Assembly: GCA_036001065.1 (NCBI GenBank)
Contig: DASYUQ010000169.1
Location: 1-63,492, forward strand
Direction: 5' to 3'
From: Candidatus Methylomirabilota bacterium
GTDB lineage: Bacteria; Methylomirabilota; Methylomirabilia; Rokubacteriales; CSP1-6
Length of the DNA: 63,492 nucleotides
Shown: in pieces, positions 7,432 to 15,258 of the stretch
How the letters are laid out: every line of letters starts with the position of its first letter
Numbering within the stretch: the first letter of the stretch is position 1
The notes under the pieces: generated by a model
Databases searched by the model: none
What the model was told of the DNA's origin: nothing
What the model saw: the letters and a program-made list of their open reading frames with translations, nothing else
Translations under genes and position numbers: made by a program

Positions 7432-8667
7432 TCAGCGCGTGAGGACCTGCTGGACGCGCGCGACGATGTCGTCTTCGGAGCCTACCAGATCCGTGGCCCG
7501 CGGCAACGGTGGGGGCTCGTTCTTGATCCCGCTTCCGGTGAGGACAAGGACGATCCGGGCATCGGCGGCGAGCGCGCCCCGGTCTTTCAGCTGAATCAGC
7601 GCCGCGACCGTCGCCGCCGCCTCCGGCGCCGTCCAGACGCCGTCAAGCCGCGCCAGCAGGCGCTGGGCCTGGCGGATGGCGGTCTCGCTCACGGCCAGGG
7701 CCTCGCCCTTGCTCTCGCGGATCACGCGGAGCATCTGACGTCCCGCGAACGGAGAGGGCACGCGCAGCCCCGCCGCGTGGGTCACCGGGCTCTCCCAGGC
7801 GCTGGTGGTCTCGGCGCCCTCGCGCCACGCCTTGACGACGGGCGCGCAGCCCTCGGCCTGCACGCTGACGAAGCGCGGCAACGCGCCGGGGAGCCATCCC
7901 ATCGTGCGCAGCTCCTCGTAGGCCTTGGCGATACCGACCAGGCCGGTGCCGCCGCCGGTGGGGTAGATGAGGAGGTCGGGCATCGTCCAGTCGAGCTGCT
8001 CGGCCAGCTCGAGCCCCATCGTCTTCTTGCCCTCGAGACGGTACGGCTCCTTGAGCGTCGAGAGATCGAACCAGCCGATCTGGGGCGCGGCCCTCGCGAC
8101 GATCTTGCCGGCGGTGGCGATCGAGCCCTCGACCGTGAAGACATGCGCGCCGGCGATTAGCGCCTCGGCGACCGCCGCCGGTGGCGTGTCCCGCGGCACG
8201 ATCACGGCGCAGGGCAGGCCGCACCGTGCCGCGTACACCGCCGCCGCGCCGCCGGCGTTGCCCGCCGACGGGATGAGGAAGCCCCGTGCCCCCAGCGTCC
8301 GGGCCCGCGTGATCGCCATGCCGAGCCCCCGGGCCTTGAAGGTGCCGGTGGGATTCTGGCCCTCGTCCTTCGCCAGCAGGTGGCGCAGCCCGAGCTGCGC
8401 GGCCAGTCGCGGCAGCGGTAGAAGCGGCGTGCCTCCCTCGCCGAGCGTCACCGGCTCCTCGCCGTCATCCAGTGGCGTCAGCTCGCGGAACCGGTACATC
8501 CCCGGCGGCCGACCGCGCAGCGCCTCCTTGCTGACCTGGGCCCTCACGCGCTCGACGTCGTAGCGTGCCGCCAGCATCTGGCTGCACCTCTCGCACACGG
8601 TGAGCAGGCGCTTGGGGTCATGGCGGTGACCGCACACGGTGCACTCGACGTGGGTGAGGAAGCTCAT
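7432..8667 (-). CDS. thrC: Threonine synthase
   Basis: A 411-aa PLP enzyme that converts O-phosphohomoserine to threonine. An N-terminal zinc-ribbon-like segment (CTVCGHRHDPKRLLTVCERC) precedes the fold type II PLP domain. The PLP lysine is in PTGTFKARG, the phosphate-binding loop is seen at SAGNAGGAAA, and a second Gly-rich loop reads YPTGGGTGLVG. The start is the ATG at 8667, which puts the zinc ribbon at the N-terminus; the open frame upstream is antisense to the Uma2 gene. A TATACT box ends 7 nt before the ATG, suggesting a leaderless message. Confidence 0.88.
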   Translation of the reverse strand: MSFLTHVECTVCGHRHDPKRLLTVCERCSQMLAARYDVERVRAQVSKEALRGRPPGMYRFRELTPLDDGEEPVTLGEGGTPLLPLPRLAAQLGLRHLLAKDEGQNPTGTFKARGLGMAITRARTLGARGFLIPSAGNAGGAAAVYAARCGLPCAVIVPRDTPPAAVAEALIAGAHVFTVEGSIATAGKIVARAAPQIGWFDLSTLKEPYRLEGKKTMGLELAEQLDWTMPDLLIYPTGGGTGLVGIAKAYEELRTMGWLPGALPRFVSVQAEGCAPVVKAWREGAETTSAWESPVTHAAGLRVPSPFAGRQMLRVIRESKGEALAVSETAIRQAQRLLARLDGVWTAPEAAATVAALIQLKDRGALAADARIVLVLTGSGIKNEPPPLPRATDLVGSEDDIVARVQQVLTR

Positions 8668-8674
8668 CTCCCGG

Positions 8675-8680
8675 AGTATA
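8675..8680 (-). promoter_or_regulatory. -10 box (TATACT) just upstream of thrC
   Basis: The minus strand reads TATACT, five of six matches to consensus, ending 7 nt before the thrC ATG. This spacing leaves almost no 5' leader. No clear -35 box is visible. Confidence 0.4.
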
Positions 8681-8766
8681 GCCTGCACGGCGCCCTGGAC
8701 CCGGCGTATCGGAATCCCGACGGCCATCGGTACCACCGGCCACGGTAGAATGCGGCCGAGGCAGGG

Positions 8767-9330
8767 ATGGACGAGCTTCTGACGCGGCGTCGGTTCACCG
8801 TCGAGGAGTACCACCGGATGGGCGAGGCCGGAATCCTCGCGGAGGACAGCCGGATCGAGCTCATCGCCGGGGACATCGTCGTCCGCGAGCCGGTCGGCGC
8901 GCGGCACGCTGGCACCGTTGACCGCTTGAATCGCCTGTGGACGTCGCGGCTTGGGGATCGGGCGATCGTGCGCGTCCAGAATCCCGTCCAGTTCCCGAAG
9001 GAAGACACCGAGCTCCAGCCCGACGTCATGCTCCTCCACCCGCGTGACGACTTCTACACGACCAGTCATCCCTTGGCGGCCGATGTGCTGCTCCTGATCG
9101 AGGTCGCCGACACGACGCTCCGGCTGGACCGCCGCGTGAAGATCCCCCTCTATGCGCGCGTCGGCATCCGGGAGGTCTGGCTCGTGGACCTGACCTTCGA
9201 CCGGGTCGAGATGTACCGCCCGGCGCAGGGCGATCGTTACCTTGACGTCACCGTGGTCGAGCGAGGGCAGCGCCTCGGACCGCTGGCCTTTTCCGATGTG
9301 ACCGTCGCCGTCGGGGATCTGATCGGTTGA
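8767..9330 (+). CDS. Uma2 family endonuclease-fold protein
   Basis: A 187-aa member of the Uma2 (DUF820) family, which has a PD-(D/E)XK nuclease-like fold. The family N-terminus RRRFTVEEYHRMGEAGIL is present. The likely catalytic core residues lie in D-x(n)-E-V-A-D (LQPDVMLLHP, LLIEVADTTLRLDRRVKIPLYA) and REVWLVDL. A TAGAAT box (8746-8751) and a GGCAGGG sequence precede the ATG. A truncated second copy of its N-terminus follows directly. Such genes are often multicopy in environmental bacteria; their cellular role is unknown. Confidence 0.8.
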   Translation: MDELLTRRRFTVEEYHRMGEAGILAEDSRIELIAGDIVVREPVGARHAGTVDRLNRLWTSRLGDRAIVRVQNPVQFPKEDTELQPDVMLLHPRDDFYTTSHPLAADVLLLIEVADTTLRLDRRVKIPLYARVGIREVWLVDLTFDRVEMYRPAQGDRYLDVTVVERGQRLGPLAFSDVTVAVGDLIG

Positions 9331-9334
9331 GGCC

Positions 9335-9442
9335 ATGGGCGAGCAACTCACGCGGCGCCGGTTCACCGTCGAGGACTACCACCGGATGGGCGAGGCGGGA
9401 ATCCTCGCCGGACACCTCCACGCATCGCGCGGGCGCGATTGA
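9335..9442 (+). pseudogene. Truncated tandem duplicate of the Uma2 gene
   Basis: The ATG at 9335 starts an open frame of 35 codons whose first ~25 residues (MGEQLTRRRFTVEDYHRMGE..) nearly repeat the N-terminus of the preceding Uma2 gene. The frame then runs into unrelated sequence and stops at 9442. A copy of the GC-rich repeat begins 9 bp later. This looks like a tandem duplicate whose remainder was deleted. Confidence 0.75.
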
Positions 9443-9450
9443 GACGGCAT

Positions 9451-9525
9451 TTCGAGCGCGGGCTTTTGCCCGCGCAACCCGGTCCGGGGGGAGGAATCGG
9501 AGGGGGCCGTGGAGGCCCCTTCGAA
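9451..9525 (-). repeat. GC-rich modular hairpin repeat, copy 3
   Basis: An inverted copy with the terminal module first (TTCGAGCGCGGGC..GCCCGCGCAA) and then the A module (TCGGAGGGGGCC..GGCCCC). It sits between the Uma2 remnant and the 3' end of ispH, where it could act as a bidirectional structural boundary. Confidence 0.8.
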
Positions 9526-9526
9526 A

Positions 9527-10519
9527 TTAAATCGACTGACGCATGACGGTCCGCGAGGGCAGTGTGATCTCCCGCTCCCGAGCCATGTGCTCGAGCTCCG
9601 AGGGCAGCCCGAACCTCACGTTCTCCTCGACAACGTGAACTTCCCGCACCGCCGCGCCGCCCCGTCGGAGCGCTGCCACCGTCTCCGTGACCAGGATCTC
9701 GGGCGTGGACGCGCCGGCGGTCACGCCGATCCGCCGGGCGCCCTGCAGCCACTCGGGCTTGACGTCCTGGACATTGTTGATCAGATAGGCCGGCGTGCCG
9801 GCCGACTGCGCCACCTCGACCAGTCGGATAGCGTTCGAGCTGTTGGCCGCCCCGATCACCAGCAGCACGTCCACGTCGCCCGCCACCGTCTTCACGGCCG
9901 CCTGGCGGTTCTGCGTCGCGTAACAGATGTCGTCCCGGGACGGGCCCACGATCTTGGGGAACCGGCGCCGGAGCGCCTCGATGACGTCGCGGGTGTCGTC
10001 CACCGACAGCGTCGTCTGCGTCAGGTAGGCGATCTTCTTCGGGTTGGGGACCTCCAGCTTCTCGACCTCGGCGACGCTATCGATGACGAAGATGCGGTCG
10101 GGCGCCTCGCCCAGGGTGCCGATCACCTCGTCGTGGTCCTCGTGGCCGATGAGGATGATGGAGTAGTGCTCCCGGGCGTACCGGATCGCCTCCAGGTGCA
10201 CCTTGGTAACGAGCGGGCACGTCGCGTCGATCACCCGCAGGCCGCGGCGGCCGGCGTTCTCCCGGACGGCCGGGGAGACCCCGTGAGCGCTGAAGATCAC
10301 CGTGGCGCCGTCGGGAACCTCGTTCAGCTCGTCGACGAAGACCGCGCCCTTGGCCCGGAGCTTCTCCACGACGTAACCGTTGTGGACGATCTCTCGCCGG
10401 ACGTAGACGGGCGGTCGGCAGACTTCCAGCGCCAGCTCCACGATGTCGATGGCGCGCTCCACCCCGGCGCAGAAGCCTCGGGGACCGGCCAGGACGATTT
10501 CGGCGATGGACGTGGCCAT
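9527..10519 (-). CDS. ispH: 4-hydroxy-3-methylbut-2-enyl diphosphate reductase
   Basis: A 330-aa iron-sulfur enzyme catalysing the last step of the MEP pathway, giving IPP and DMAPP. The three cluster cysteines are C17 (PRGFCAGV), C101 (DATCP) and C199 (DICYATQNRQ). Substrate-binding histidines lie in VHNGY and SAHGV, and the family motif GAANSSN is present. It is the last gene of the leftward hopanoid operon, 7 bp after pagL, so isoprenoid precursor supply is probably co-expressed with squalene and hopanoid synthesis. Confidence 0.93.
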   Translation of the reverse strand: MATSIAEIVLAGPRGFCAGVERAIDIVELALEVCRPPVYVRREIVHNGYVVEKLRAKGAVFVDELNEVPDGATVIFSAHGVSPAVRENAGRRGLRVIDATCPLVTKVHLEAIRYAREHYSIILIGHEDHDEVIGTLGEAPDRIFVIDSVAEVEKLEVPNPKKIAYLTQTTLSVDDTRDVIEALRRRFPKIVGPSRDDICYATQNRQAAVKTVAGDVDVLLVIGAANSSNAIRLVEVAQSAGTPAYLINNVQDVKPEWLQGARRIGVTAGASTPEILVTETVAALRRGGAAVREVHVVEENVRFGLPSELEHMAREREITLPSRTVMRQSI

Positions 10520-10526
10520 GGGGCTC

Positions 10527-11132
10527 CTATCTGAAGAAGAATGATACGCCCGCCAGGCCCGTATGCGCCTCGAAACCTCGGTTGGGGGTCTCGGTGTTCC
10601 CGTTGGACATGTGGACCAGGCGGTAGCCGGCGTAGATCGCGGTGTTGTCGGTGATGAAGATCGAAGCCCCCACGCCGCCGACCACCCAGAACGCGAACTC
10701 GGATCGGATCTCGCTGACCTTGAGGTCGGTGGCCCCCGCGGCTCCGGCGATCTCCACGTAGGGCACGAAGCGCCCGAATGACAGGAAGTGGTACCGGCCC
10801 ACCAGGCCGAGACCGGCGTAGAACGCCGCCACCGGGTCGGTGTACCGCTGGTAGATCGGCTCCAGTCCGATCTCCAGCGCCCCGTGGAAGATGCCGTTCC
10901 CCAGCGGCGCGAAGGGCAGCAGCGACGCGCGCACGCCCGCGTACCAGAGATCGAGACCGGTCTGGATGTCCTGGCCGTCGAGGTTCTGTTGGGAGCCGCC
11001 CCCCGCCTCGAGGGAAAAGATGACAGTCCCCTTCTGGTACGTTTCGTCGGGGTCGAACGCCAGGGCGGGCTCGGCCGTCGCCAGGAGTGCCCAGACCAGC
11101 GCGAGCCCGAGGCCCCTCGCCGGCCGCGTCAC
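10527..11132 (-). CDS. pagL: Lipid A 3-O-deacylase (PagL-type acyloxyacyl hydrolase)
   Basis: A 201-aa outer-membrane barrel enzyme. It has a signal peptide (LALVWALLATAEPALA), a barrel of amphipathic strands and the PagL catalytic signature near the C-terminus: HMSNG (His-x-Ser-Asn), followed by an acidic residue in NRGFEAH. The final residues (LAGVSFFFR) suit barrel insertion. Its start overlaps the end of the upstream zinc dehydrogenase gene by 4 bp (11129-11132), so it is translationally coupled into the hopanoid operon. That context suggests remodelling of outer-leaflet lipid A alongside hopanoid delivery (inference). Confidence 0.78.
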   Translation of the reverse strand: MTRPARGLGLALVWALLATAEPALAFDPDETYQKGTVIFSLEAGGGSQQNLDGQDIQTGLDLWYAGVRASLLPFAPLGNGIFHGALEIGLEPIYQRYTDPVAAFYAGLGLVGRYHFLSFGRFVPYVEIAGAAGATDLKVSEIRSEFAFWVVGGVGASIFITDNTAIYAGYRLVHMSNGNTETPNRGFEAHTGLAGVSFFFR

Positions 11133-12154
11133 GGCTCGATCAACACTTTCAACGCTTCCCCTCTCGCCATGAGCTCGAGCGCCTCCTGGACGCGCTCCAG
11201 CCCCATGCGATGCGTGAGGAGGCCATCAGGATTCAGCGCGTCCGAATCGAGGAGCTCGACCGCCCGGCGGATCAGATCGGGCGTGTGATGAAACGCGCCG
11301 ACCAGGGTGAGCTCGTCGTAGTGTACTCGCCGTGTATCGAGGGGCACGGTCGTCCCCGGCGCGCAGCCGCCGAAGAATACCACGGTCCCACCCCGGGTCG
11401 CCGCCGCCATCGCCTGCTGCCATACCTCCGGCCGGCCGGTGGCGTCTACGGTGACATCGGCGCCCCGGCCCGCCGTCGCCGCCCGGAGGTCGGCCACGAC
11501 GTCGGCCGAGGCCGTGGCGTCGAGGCACTCCCCGATCGCCAGCGCGCGCACCCGCTCGAATCGCCAGCCGCGCTTGCCCACCAGGATCACGCGCGCCTTG
11601 CGGGAAGCCGCCACCATGCCGAGCAGGCAGCCGAGCGGCCCATGGCCGAAGACGACCACGGTCTGCCCGGGTTCGACACGGGCTCGTTCGATACCGAGCA
11701 GCGCGCAAGCCAGAGGCTCGGCGAACGCCGCCCGCGCCGCCGAAAGCGCGCGGCCCAGGGGCACGACGTTGCGCCGGACCAGACGCGGCGGCAGGACGAT
11801 GGCCTCACCGTAGGCGCCGTTGACGAAGAGCAGGTCCTCACACAGGTTGGCCCGACCGCCGAGACACAACGCGCAGGCGCCGCAGGGCGCGGAGTTGGCC
11901 GCCACCACGCGATCCCCGTCGCGGAGACCGTTGACCCCGGCGCCCACGGCGGTCACGGTGCCGGCGAGCTCGTGGCCGAAGACGGTGGGCACGCGGGGGA
12001 TCATGACCGGATGCCCGCGCCGGAGCGTCTTCACGTCGGTGCCGCAGGTGAGGGCGGCGTCGATCTTGACGACGATCTCGCCGGGCCCCGGCGTGGGCCA
12101 GGGCAGGTCCTCGTAGCGGAGATCGCCGGGGCCGTGGAAGACCACGGCCCTCAT
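11129..12154 (-). CDS. Zinc-dependent medium-chain alcohol dehydrogenase (hopanoid operon, second copy)
   Basis: A 341-aa medium-chain dehydrogenase/reductase. Catalytic zinc ligands are visible in ALTCGTD and GHELAG. The structural zinc site is the four-cysteine loop within APCGACALCLGGRANLC. The cofactor fold contains VVFGHGPLGCLLG. It overlaps the preceding dehydrogenase gene and pagL by 4 bp each. The two dehydrogenases in this operon are related but clearly diverged. Substrate is unknown; reduction of a hopanoid side-chain aldehyde or a phosphonoacetaldehyde-like intermediate is possible, but this is inference from context only. Confidence 0.82.
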   Translation of the reverse strand: MRAVVFHGPGDLRYEDLPWPTPGPGEIVVKIDAALTCGTDVKTLRRGHPVMIPRVPTVFGHELAGTVTAVGAGVNGLRDGDRVVAANSAPCGACALCLGGRANLCEDLLFVNGAYGEAIVLPPRLVRRNVVPLGRALSAARAAFAEPLACALLGIERARVEPGQTVVVFGHGPLGCLLGMVAASRKARVILVGKRGWRFERVRALAIGECLDATASADVVADLRAATAGRGADVTVDATGRPEVWQQAMAAATRGGTVVFFGGCAPGTTVPLDTRRVHYDELTLVGAFHHTPDLIRRAVELLDSDALNPDGLLTHRMGLERVQEALELMARGEALKVLIEP

Positions 12155-13158
12155 GGCGTCACGTACACCTTGACCGCATCATGGGTGCGCAGAAGATCGA
12201 CGCCCTCGCCGAGACGCTCGAACGGCACCCGGTGGGTGTACAGCCGCGCCACGCCGATCTCGCCTCCCGTGATGAGTCGAGACGACTCCGCCAGATCCGC
12301 CGGCGATGACGAATAGGTCGCGGAGATGGTGAGCTCCCGGTGATAGAGCGTGTCGAGCGCGATCGGCAGCGCGTCGCCGTGACCGCCGGCGAAGTAATGG
12401 ATGCTCCCGCCGTCCCGGACAACTCGCACCGCCCACTCCAGCACTTCGGCGGCGCCGCCGGTGACGATCACGTGATCGGCTCCCCGGCCCTCCGAGAGCT
12501 TGTCGATCCGCCCCCGGGCGGCCGTCGGGCGCAGCGCCTCCACGCCGAGTCGCTCGGCGAAGTCGATGCGGTGACCCGCGTCGTCGACGCCGACCACGGT
12601 GGCGCCGGCCCGCTGGAGCAGGGGGACGAAGAGGTGCCCGATCGAGCCCAGCCCCACCACCACGGCCGTGTCGCCTGTCTCGACACCGGCGCGCCGCACC
12701 GCGCGCAGGCAGCAGCCGAGGGGCTCGATGAACGACGCCGCCTCGTCGCTGACGTGCGGCGGGATCCTGAAGGTCGCGTGCCGCACATTGGGGGCGGGCA
12801 CGCGGACGTACTCCGCGAACCCACCGGGGTCGAGGTGGCTGATCTTGAAGGCCGGGCACATGGAGTGGCTGCCGCGCCGGCAGTAGTGACAGTCGCCGCA
12901 GGGCACGTGGTGGGCGGCCACGACACGGTCGCCGGGCGCGAAGTCCGCGACGCCCGCGCCGGCCTCCACCACCTCGCCGACGATCTCGTGGCCGAAGACG
13001 GCCGGCGCCGCCGTCGTCGGCGCCAGCATCTTCACGATGTCCGAGCCGCAGAGCCCGCACCCGCGCAGCCGAAGCAGTAGCTCCCCGGAGCCGATCGAGG
13101 GGCGGGGCCACTCTTCGGTCGCCAGGCGCCCCGCGCCCCGGAAGACGGCGGCTCTCAT
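12151..13158 (-). CDS. Zinc-dependent medium-chain alcohol dehydrogenase (hopanoid operon, first copy)
   Basis: A 335-aa medium-chain dehydrogenase of the same family as its downstream neighbour. Zinc ligands lie in CGLCGSD and GHEIVGE, and the structural zinc loop is VPCGDCHYCRRGSHSMC. The nucleotide-binding motif is VVVGLGSIGHLF. The ATG overlaps the stop codon of hpnD (ATGA), and the 3' end overlaps the next dehydrogenase by 4 bp. Tight coupling to hpnD, hpnA and hpnG makes an activity on a hopanoid intermediate the most economical hypothesis. Confidence 0.82.
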   Translation of the reverse strand: MRAAVFRGAGRLATEEWPRPSIGSGELLLRLRGCGLCGSDIVKMLAPTTAAPAVFGHEIVGEVVEAGAGVADFAPGDRVVAAHHVPCGDCHYCRRGSHSMCPAFKISHLDPGGFAEYVRVPAPNVRHATFRIPPHVSDEAASFIEPLGCCLRAVRRAGVETGDTAVVVGLGSIGHLFVPLLQRAGATVVGVDDAGHRIDFAERLGVEALRPTAARGRIDKLSEGRGADHVIVTGGAAEVLEWAVRVVRDGGSIHYFAGGHGDALPIALDTLYHRELTISATYSSSPADLAESSRLITGGEIGVARLYTHRVPFERLGEGVDLLRTHDAVKVYVTP

Positions 13159-14045
13159 GCCGTGGCCCCCCGGAGGCGCGGGGCGCCCGGCAGGCGCGCG
13201 GCCGTCCAGCAGGCGAGCGCGATCGCGAGCTTGCGACGCCTGGTCACGGTGATCCGCTCGTCGAAGACCCGGAACCGGCGCGCCTCGATCTCTCCGAGCA
13301 GCGCGTAGTAAATGCGCCCCATGATCTCGGCGGCCACCAGGGAGCGCGCGTCGGCCGGAGGAAAGGCGGCGCGGGCCCGGCGGTAGAAGGCATGGGCCCG
13401 GCCGGCCTGCCGCTCCATCAGGCCGACGAAGGCGGGGGTGTAGCGGCCGGCGCCCAGATCGTCGACGCTGACGCCGAACGCGCGCAGGTCCGCCTGCGGC
13501 AGGTAGACACGCCCGGCGCGGGCATCGGCGCCCACGTCTCTCAGAATGTTGGTGAGTTGCAGCGCGATCCCGAGGTTCACCGCGTACTCCCGCGCGCGCG
13601 GATCCGTGTAACCGAAGATCTCGATGGAGGCCAGGCCCACCGCGGAGGCCACCCGGTAGCAGTACGGGTAGAGCGCCTCGATCGTCTCATAGGTGACGCC
13701 GGCGAGGTCCATCTGGACGCCATCGATGATCGCCTCCAGCGCCTCGCGGGGGATGGCGTACCGATGAACTGCGGCGGCCAGCCGCTGCGCGATGGGGTGC
13801 TGGGGCACGCCGCCCGGCTCGTAGCCGCAGGCCACCTCGCGCCGCCAGCGTCCCAGCTCCTCCCGCAGCGTCGCCGGATCGGCGCCCCGCTCCAGCCCCA
13901 GGTCGGCGATGTCGTCCACGGTCCGGCAGAACGCATAGACGGCGTAGAGCGCCTCCCGGCGGGGCCGGGGCAGGGTGAGGAAGGCGTAATAGAAGTTCGA
14001 GCGGCTCCGGCGCGTGAGCCGGGAAACCAGGTCGGTGGCGCTCAT
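13155..14045 (-). CDS. hpnD: Squalene/phytoene synthase family, presqualene diphosphate synthase HpnD
   Basis: A 296-aa prenyl-condensing enzyme. The two Asp-rich Mg-diphosphate motifs are DDIAD (44-48) and NILRDVGADAR (D170, D174). The N-terminal segment SNFYYAFLTLPRPRREAL is typical of HpnD. In the HpnCDE route it makes presqualene diphosphate from two farnesyl diphosphates; hpnC and hpnE are not in this window. The ATG at 14045 overlaps the stop of hpnA by 4 bp; a longer open frame upstream is only a shadow of hpnA. Confidence 0.85.
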   Translation of the reverse strand: MSATDLVSRLTRRSRSNFYYAFLTLPRPRREALYAVYAFCRTVDDIADLGLERGADPATLREELGRWRREVACGYEPGGVPQHPIAQRLAAAVHRYAIPREALEAIIDGVQMDLAGVTYETIEALYPYCYRVASAVGLASIEIFGYTDPRAREYAVNLGIALQLTNILRDVGADARAGRVYLPQADLRAFGVSVDDLGAGRYTPAFVGLMERQAGRAHAFYRRARAAFPPADARSLVAAEIMGRIYYALLGEIEARRFRVFDERITVTRRRKLAIALACWTAARLPGAPRLRGATA

Positions 14046-15061
14046 GTCACGGCGGCGCGCCTGGTCGCCCCCTGCCTCACATAGCCGTGCTCGGAAAACC
14101 ACTCGACCGCGTCGACCAGCGCCTCGCGCACGTCGGTCTGAGGCAGCCCGAGCTCCCGCACCGCCTTGGCCGGGCTGAAGAACATGCGCTTGCGCGCCAT
14201 GCGCACCGCCGTCAGCGACACCTGCGGGCGGCGGCGGGTCAGGCGTGCCGCGCCCTCCATGCCGGCGGCGGCCAGCCAGGCGATCGCGTACGGGATGCGG
14301 AGCCACGGGGGCCGAAGCCCCGCGATGTCGGCGAGCAGGCGGAAGATCTCGGCGAGCGGGAGATTGGCGTGGCCCAGGATGTACTTCTCGCCGACCCGCC
14401 CGCGCTCGGCCGCCAGGAGATGACCGCGGGCGACGTCGCGCACGTGCACGACGTTGAGCCCCGTGTCGAGCGAGGCGAACATCCGGCCGCGAAGAAAGTC
14501 CACGATCATCTGCCCGGTCGGCGTCGGCTTGACGTCCCACGGGCCCACCGGCGCCGACGGATTGACGATGACCACGGGCGCGCCGGCGCGGGCCCGCTCG
14601 AGCGCCACCTGCTCGGCCAGGAACTTGGAGGCCTTGTAAGGGCCGACCATGTCCGCCAGCGACACGGGCGTCTCTTCGGTCCCCGGGCTGCCGTCCTTGG
14701 GGATGCCCAGCGCCCCGACCGTGGACGTGTAGACGATGCGCTTGGCCCCGGCCTCGGCCGCGGCGTCGAGGATGGCCCGCGTGCCTTCGACATTGGTGAC
14801 GAAAAGCTCCTCCGGCCGCGACGCCCACAAGCGATAGTCGGCGGCGACGTGGAGCACGGTGTGAACGCCGGCGACCGCGCGGCGGAGCGAGGCGGGGTCG
14901 CGCAGATCGCCCTCGCAGATCTCGACCGCGAGCCCGGCCAGCGCGCGCCGGTCGCCCCCCGACCGCGCCAGCACGCGGACCGTCGCGCCCTGGCGCAGAA
15001 GCTCGCGCACGACGTTGGCGCCCACGAAGCCGGTGCCACCGGTGACGAGCGCCTCAGGCAT
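14042..15061 (-). CDS. hpnA: Hopanoid-associated NAD-dependent sugar epimerase HpnA
   Basis: A 339-aa extended short-chain dehydrogenase. The N-terminal NAD motif is VTGGTGFVGANV, and the catalytic Tyr-x3-Lys is in PYKASK. The family feature VIVNPSAPVGPWDVKPTPTG is present. The start at 15061 (MPEALVTGG) is set by the Rossmann motif. It lies inside the 3' arm of a long inverted repeat spanning the hpnG-hpnA gap, so its translation may be controlled by RNA structure. HpnA is conserved in hopanoid clusters; its exact reaction is not settled. Confidence 0.87.
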   Translation of the reverse strand: MPEALVTGGTGFVGANVVRELLRQGATVRVLARSGGDRRALAGLAVEICEGDLRDPASLRRAVAGVHTVLHVAADYRLWASRPEELFVTNVEGTRAILDAAAEAGAKRIVYTSTVGALGIPKDGSPGTEETPVSLADMVGPYKASKFLAEQVALERARAGAPVVIVNPSAPVGPWDVKPTPTGQMIVDFLRGRMFASLDTGLNVVHVRDVARGHLLAAERGRVGEKYILGHANLPLAEIFRLLADIAGLRPPWLRIPYAIAWLAAAGMEGAARLTRRRPQVSLTAVRMARKRMFFSPAKAVRELGLPQTDVREALVDAVEWFSEHGYVRQGATRRAAVT

Positions 15062-15258
15062 GAGGGTCGTCGGGTCGAGCGGGTGGCGGGGGAGCGGTTC
15101 CCGTCCGGCCCTCGCGTGGCACCACGCGCGGAAAGCAGTGAGATATGACGCCGGACGCGACGGGTTGATCCGCCCCACCCGCAACGCAAGCCACCGACAA
15201 CGAGGCCGGACGGGGGCCGCGACCCGGACAGGACCCGCTCGGCCCGACGACCCTCATG
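15059..15258 (-). repeat. 26-bp inverted repeat enclosing the hpnG-hpnA gap
   Basis: The arms are 15059-15084 and 15233-15258. They match in inverted orientation at 25 of 26 positions, with 148 bp between them. In the operon mRNA the 5' arm begins at the hpnG stop codon and the 3' arm ends at the hpnA ATG (15061-15059), so pairing would bury the hpnA start. A 67-codon open frame (15257-15054) starts with an ATGA overlap at the hpnG stop and ends just past the hpnA ATG; ribosomes reading it could open the stem. Both arms and positions are seen directly; regulation is inferred. Confidence 0.7.

Noticed and set aside
7432-9366. 644-codon frame that would fuse threonine synthase to an N-terminal extension
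   Set aside because: The extension is antisense to the Uma2 gene; the zinc ribbon and -10 box place the start at 8667.
13155-14828. Long 557-codon minus-strand frame reaching upstream of hpnD
   Set aside because: The first 261 codons are the antisense/other-frame shadow of hpnA; the HpnD domain starts at 14045.
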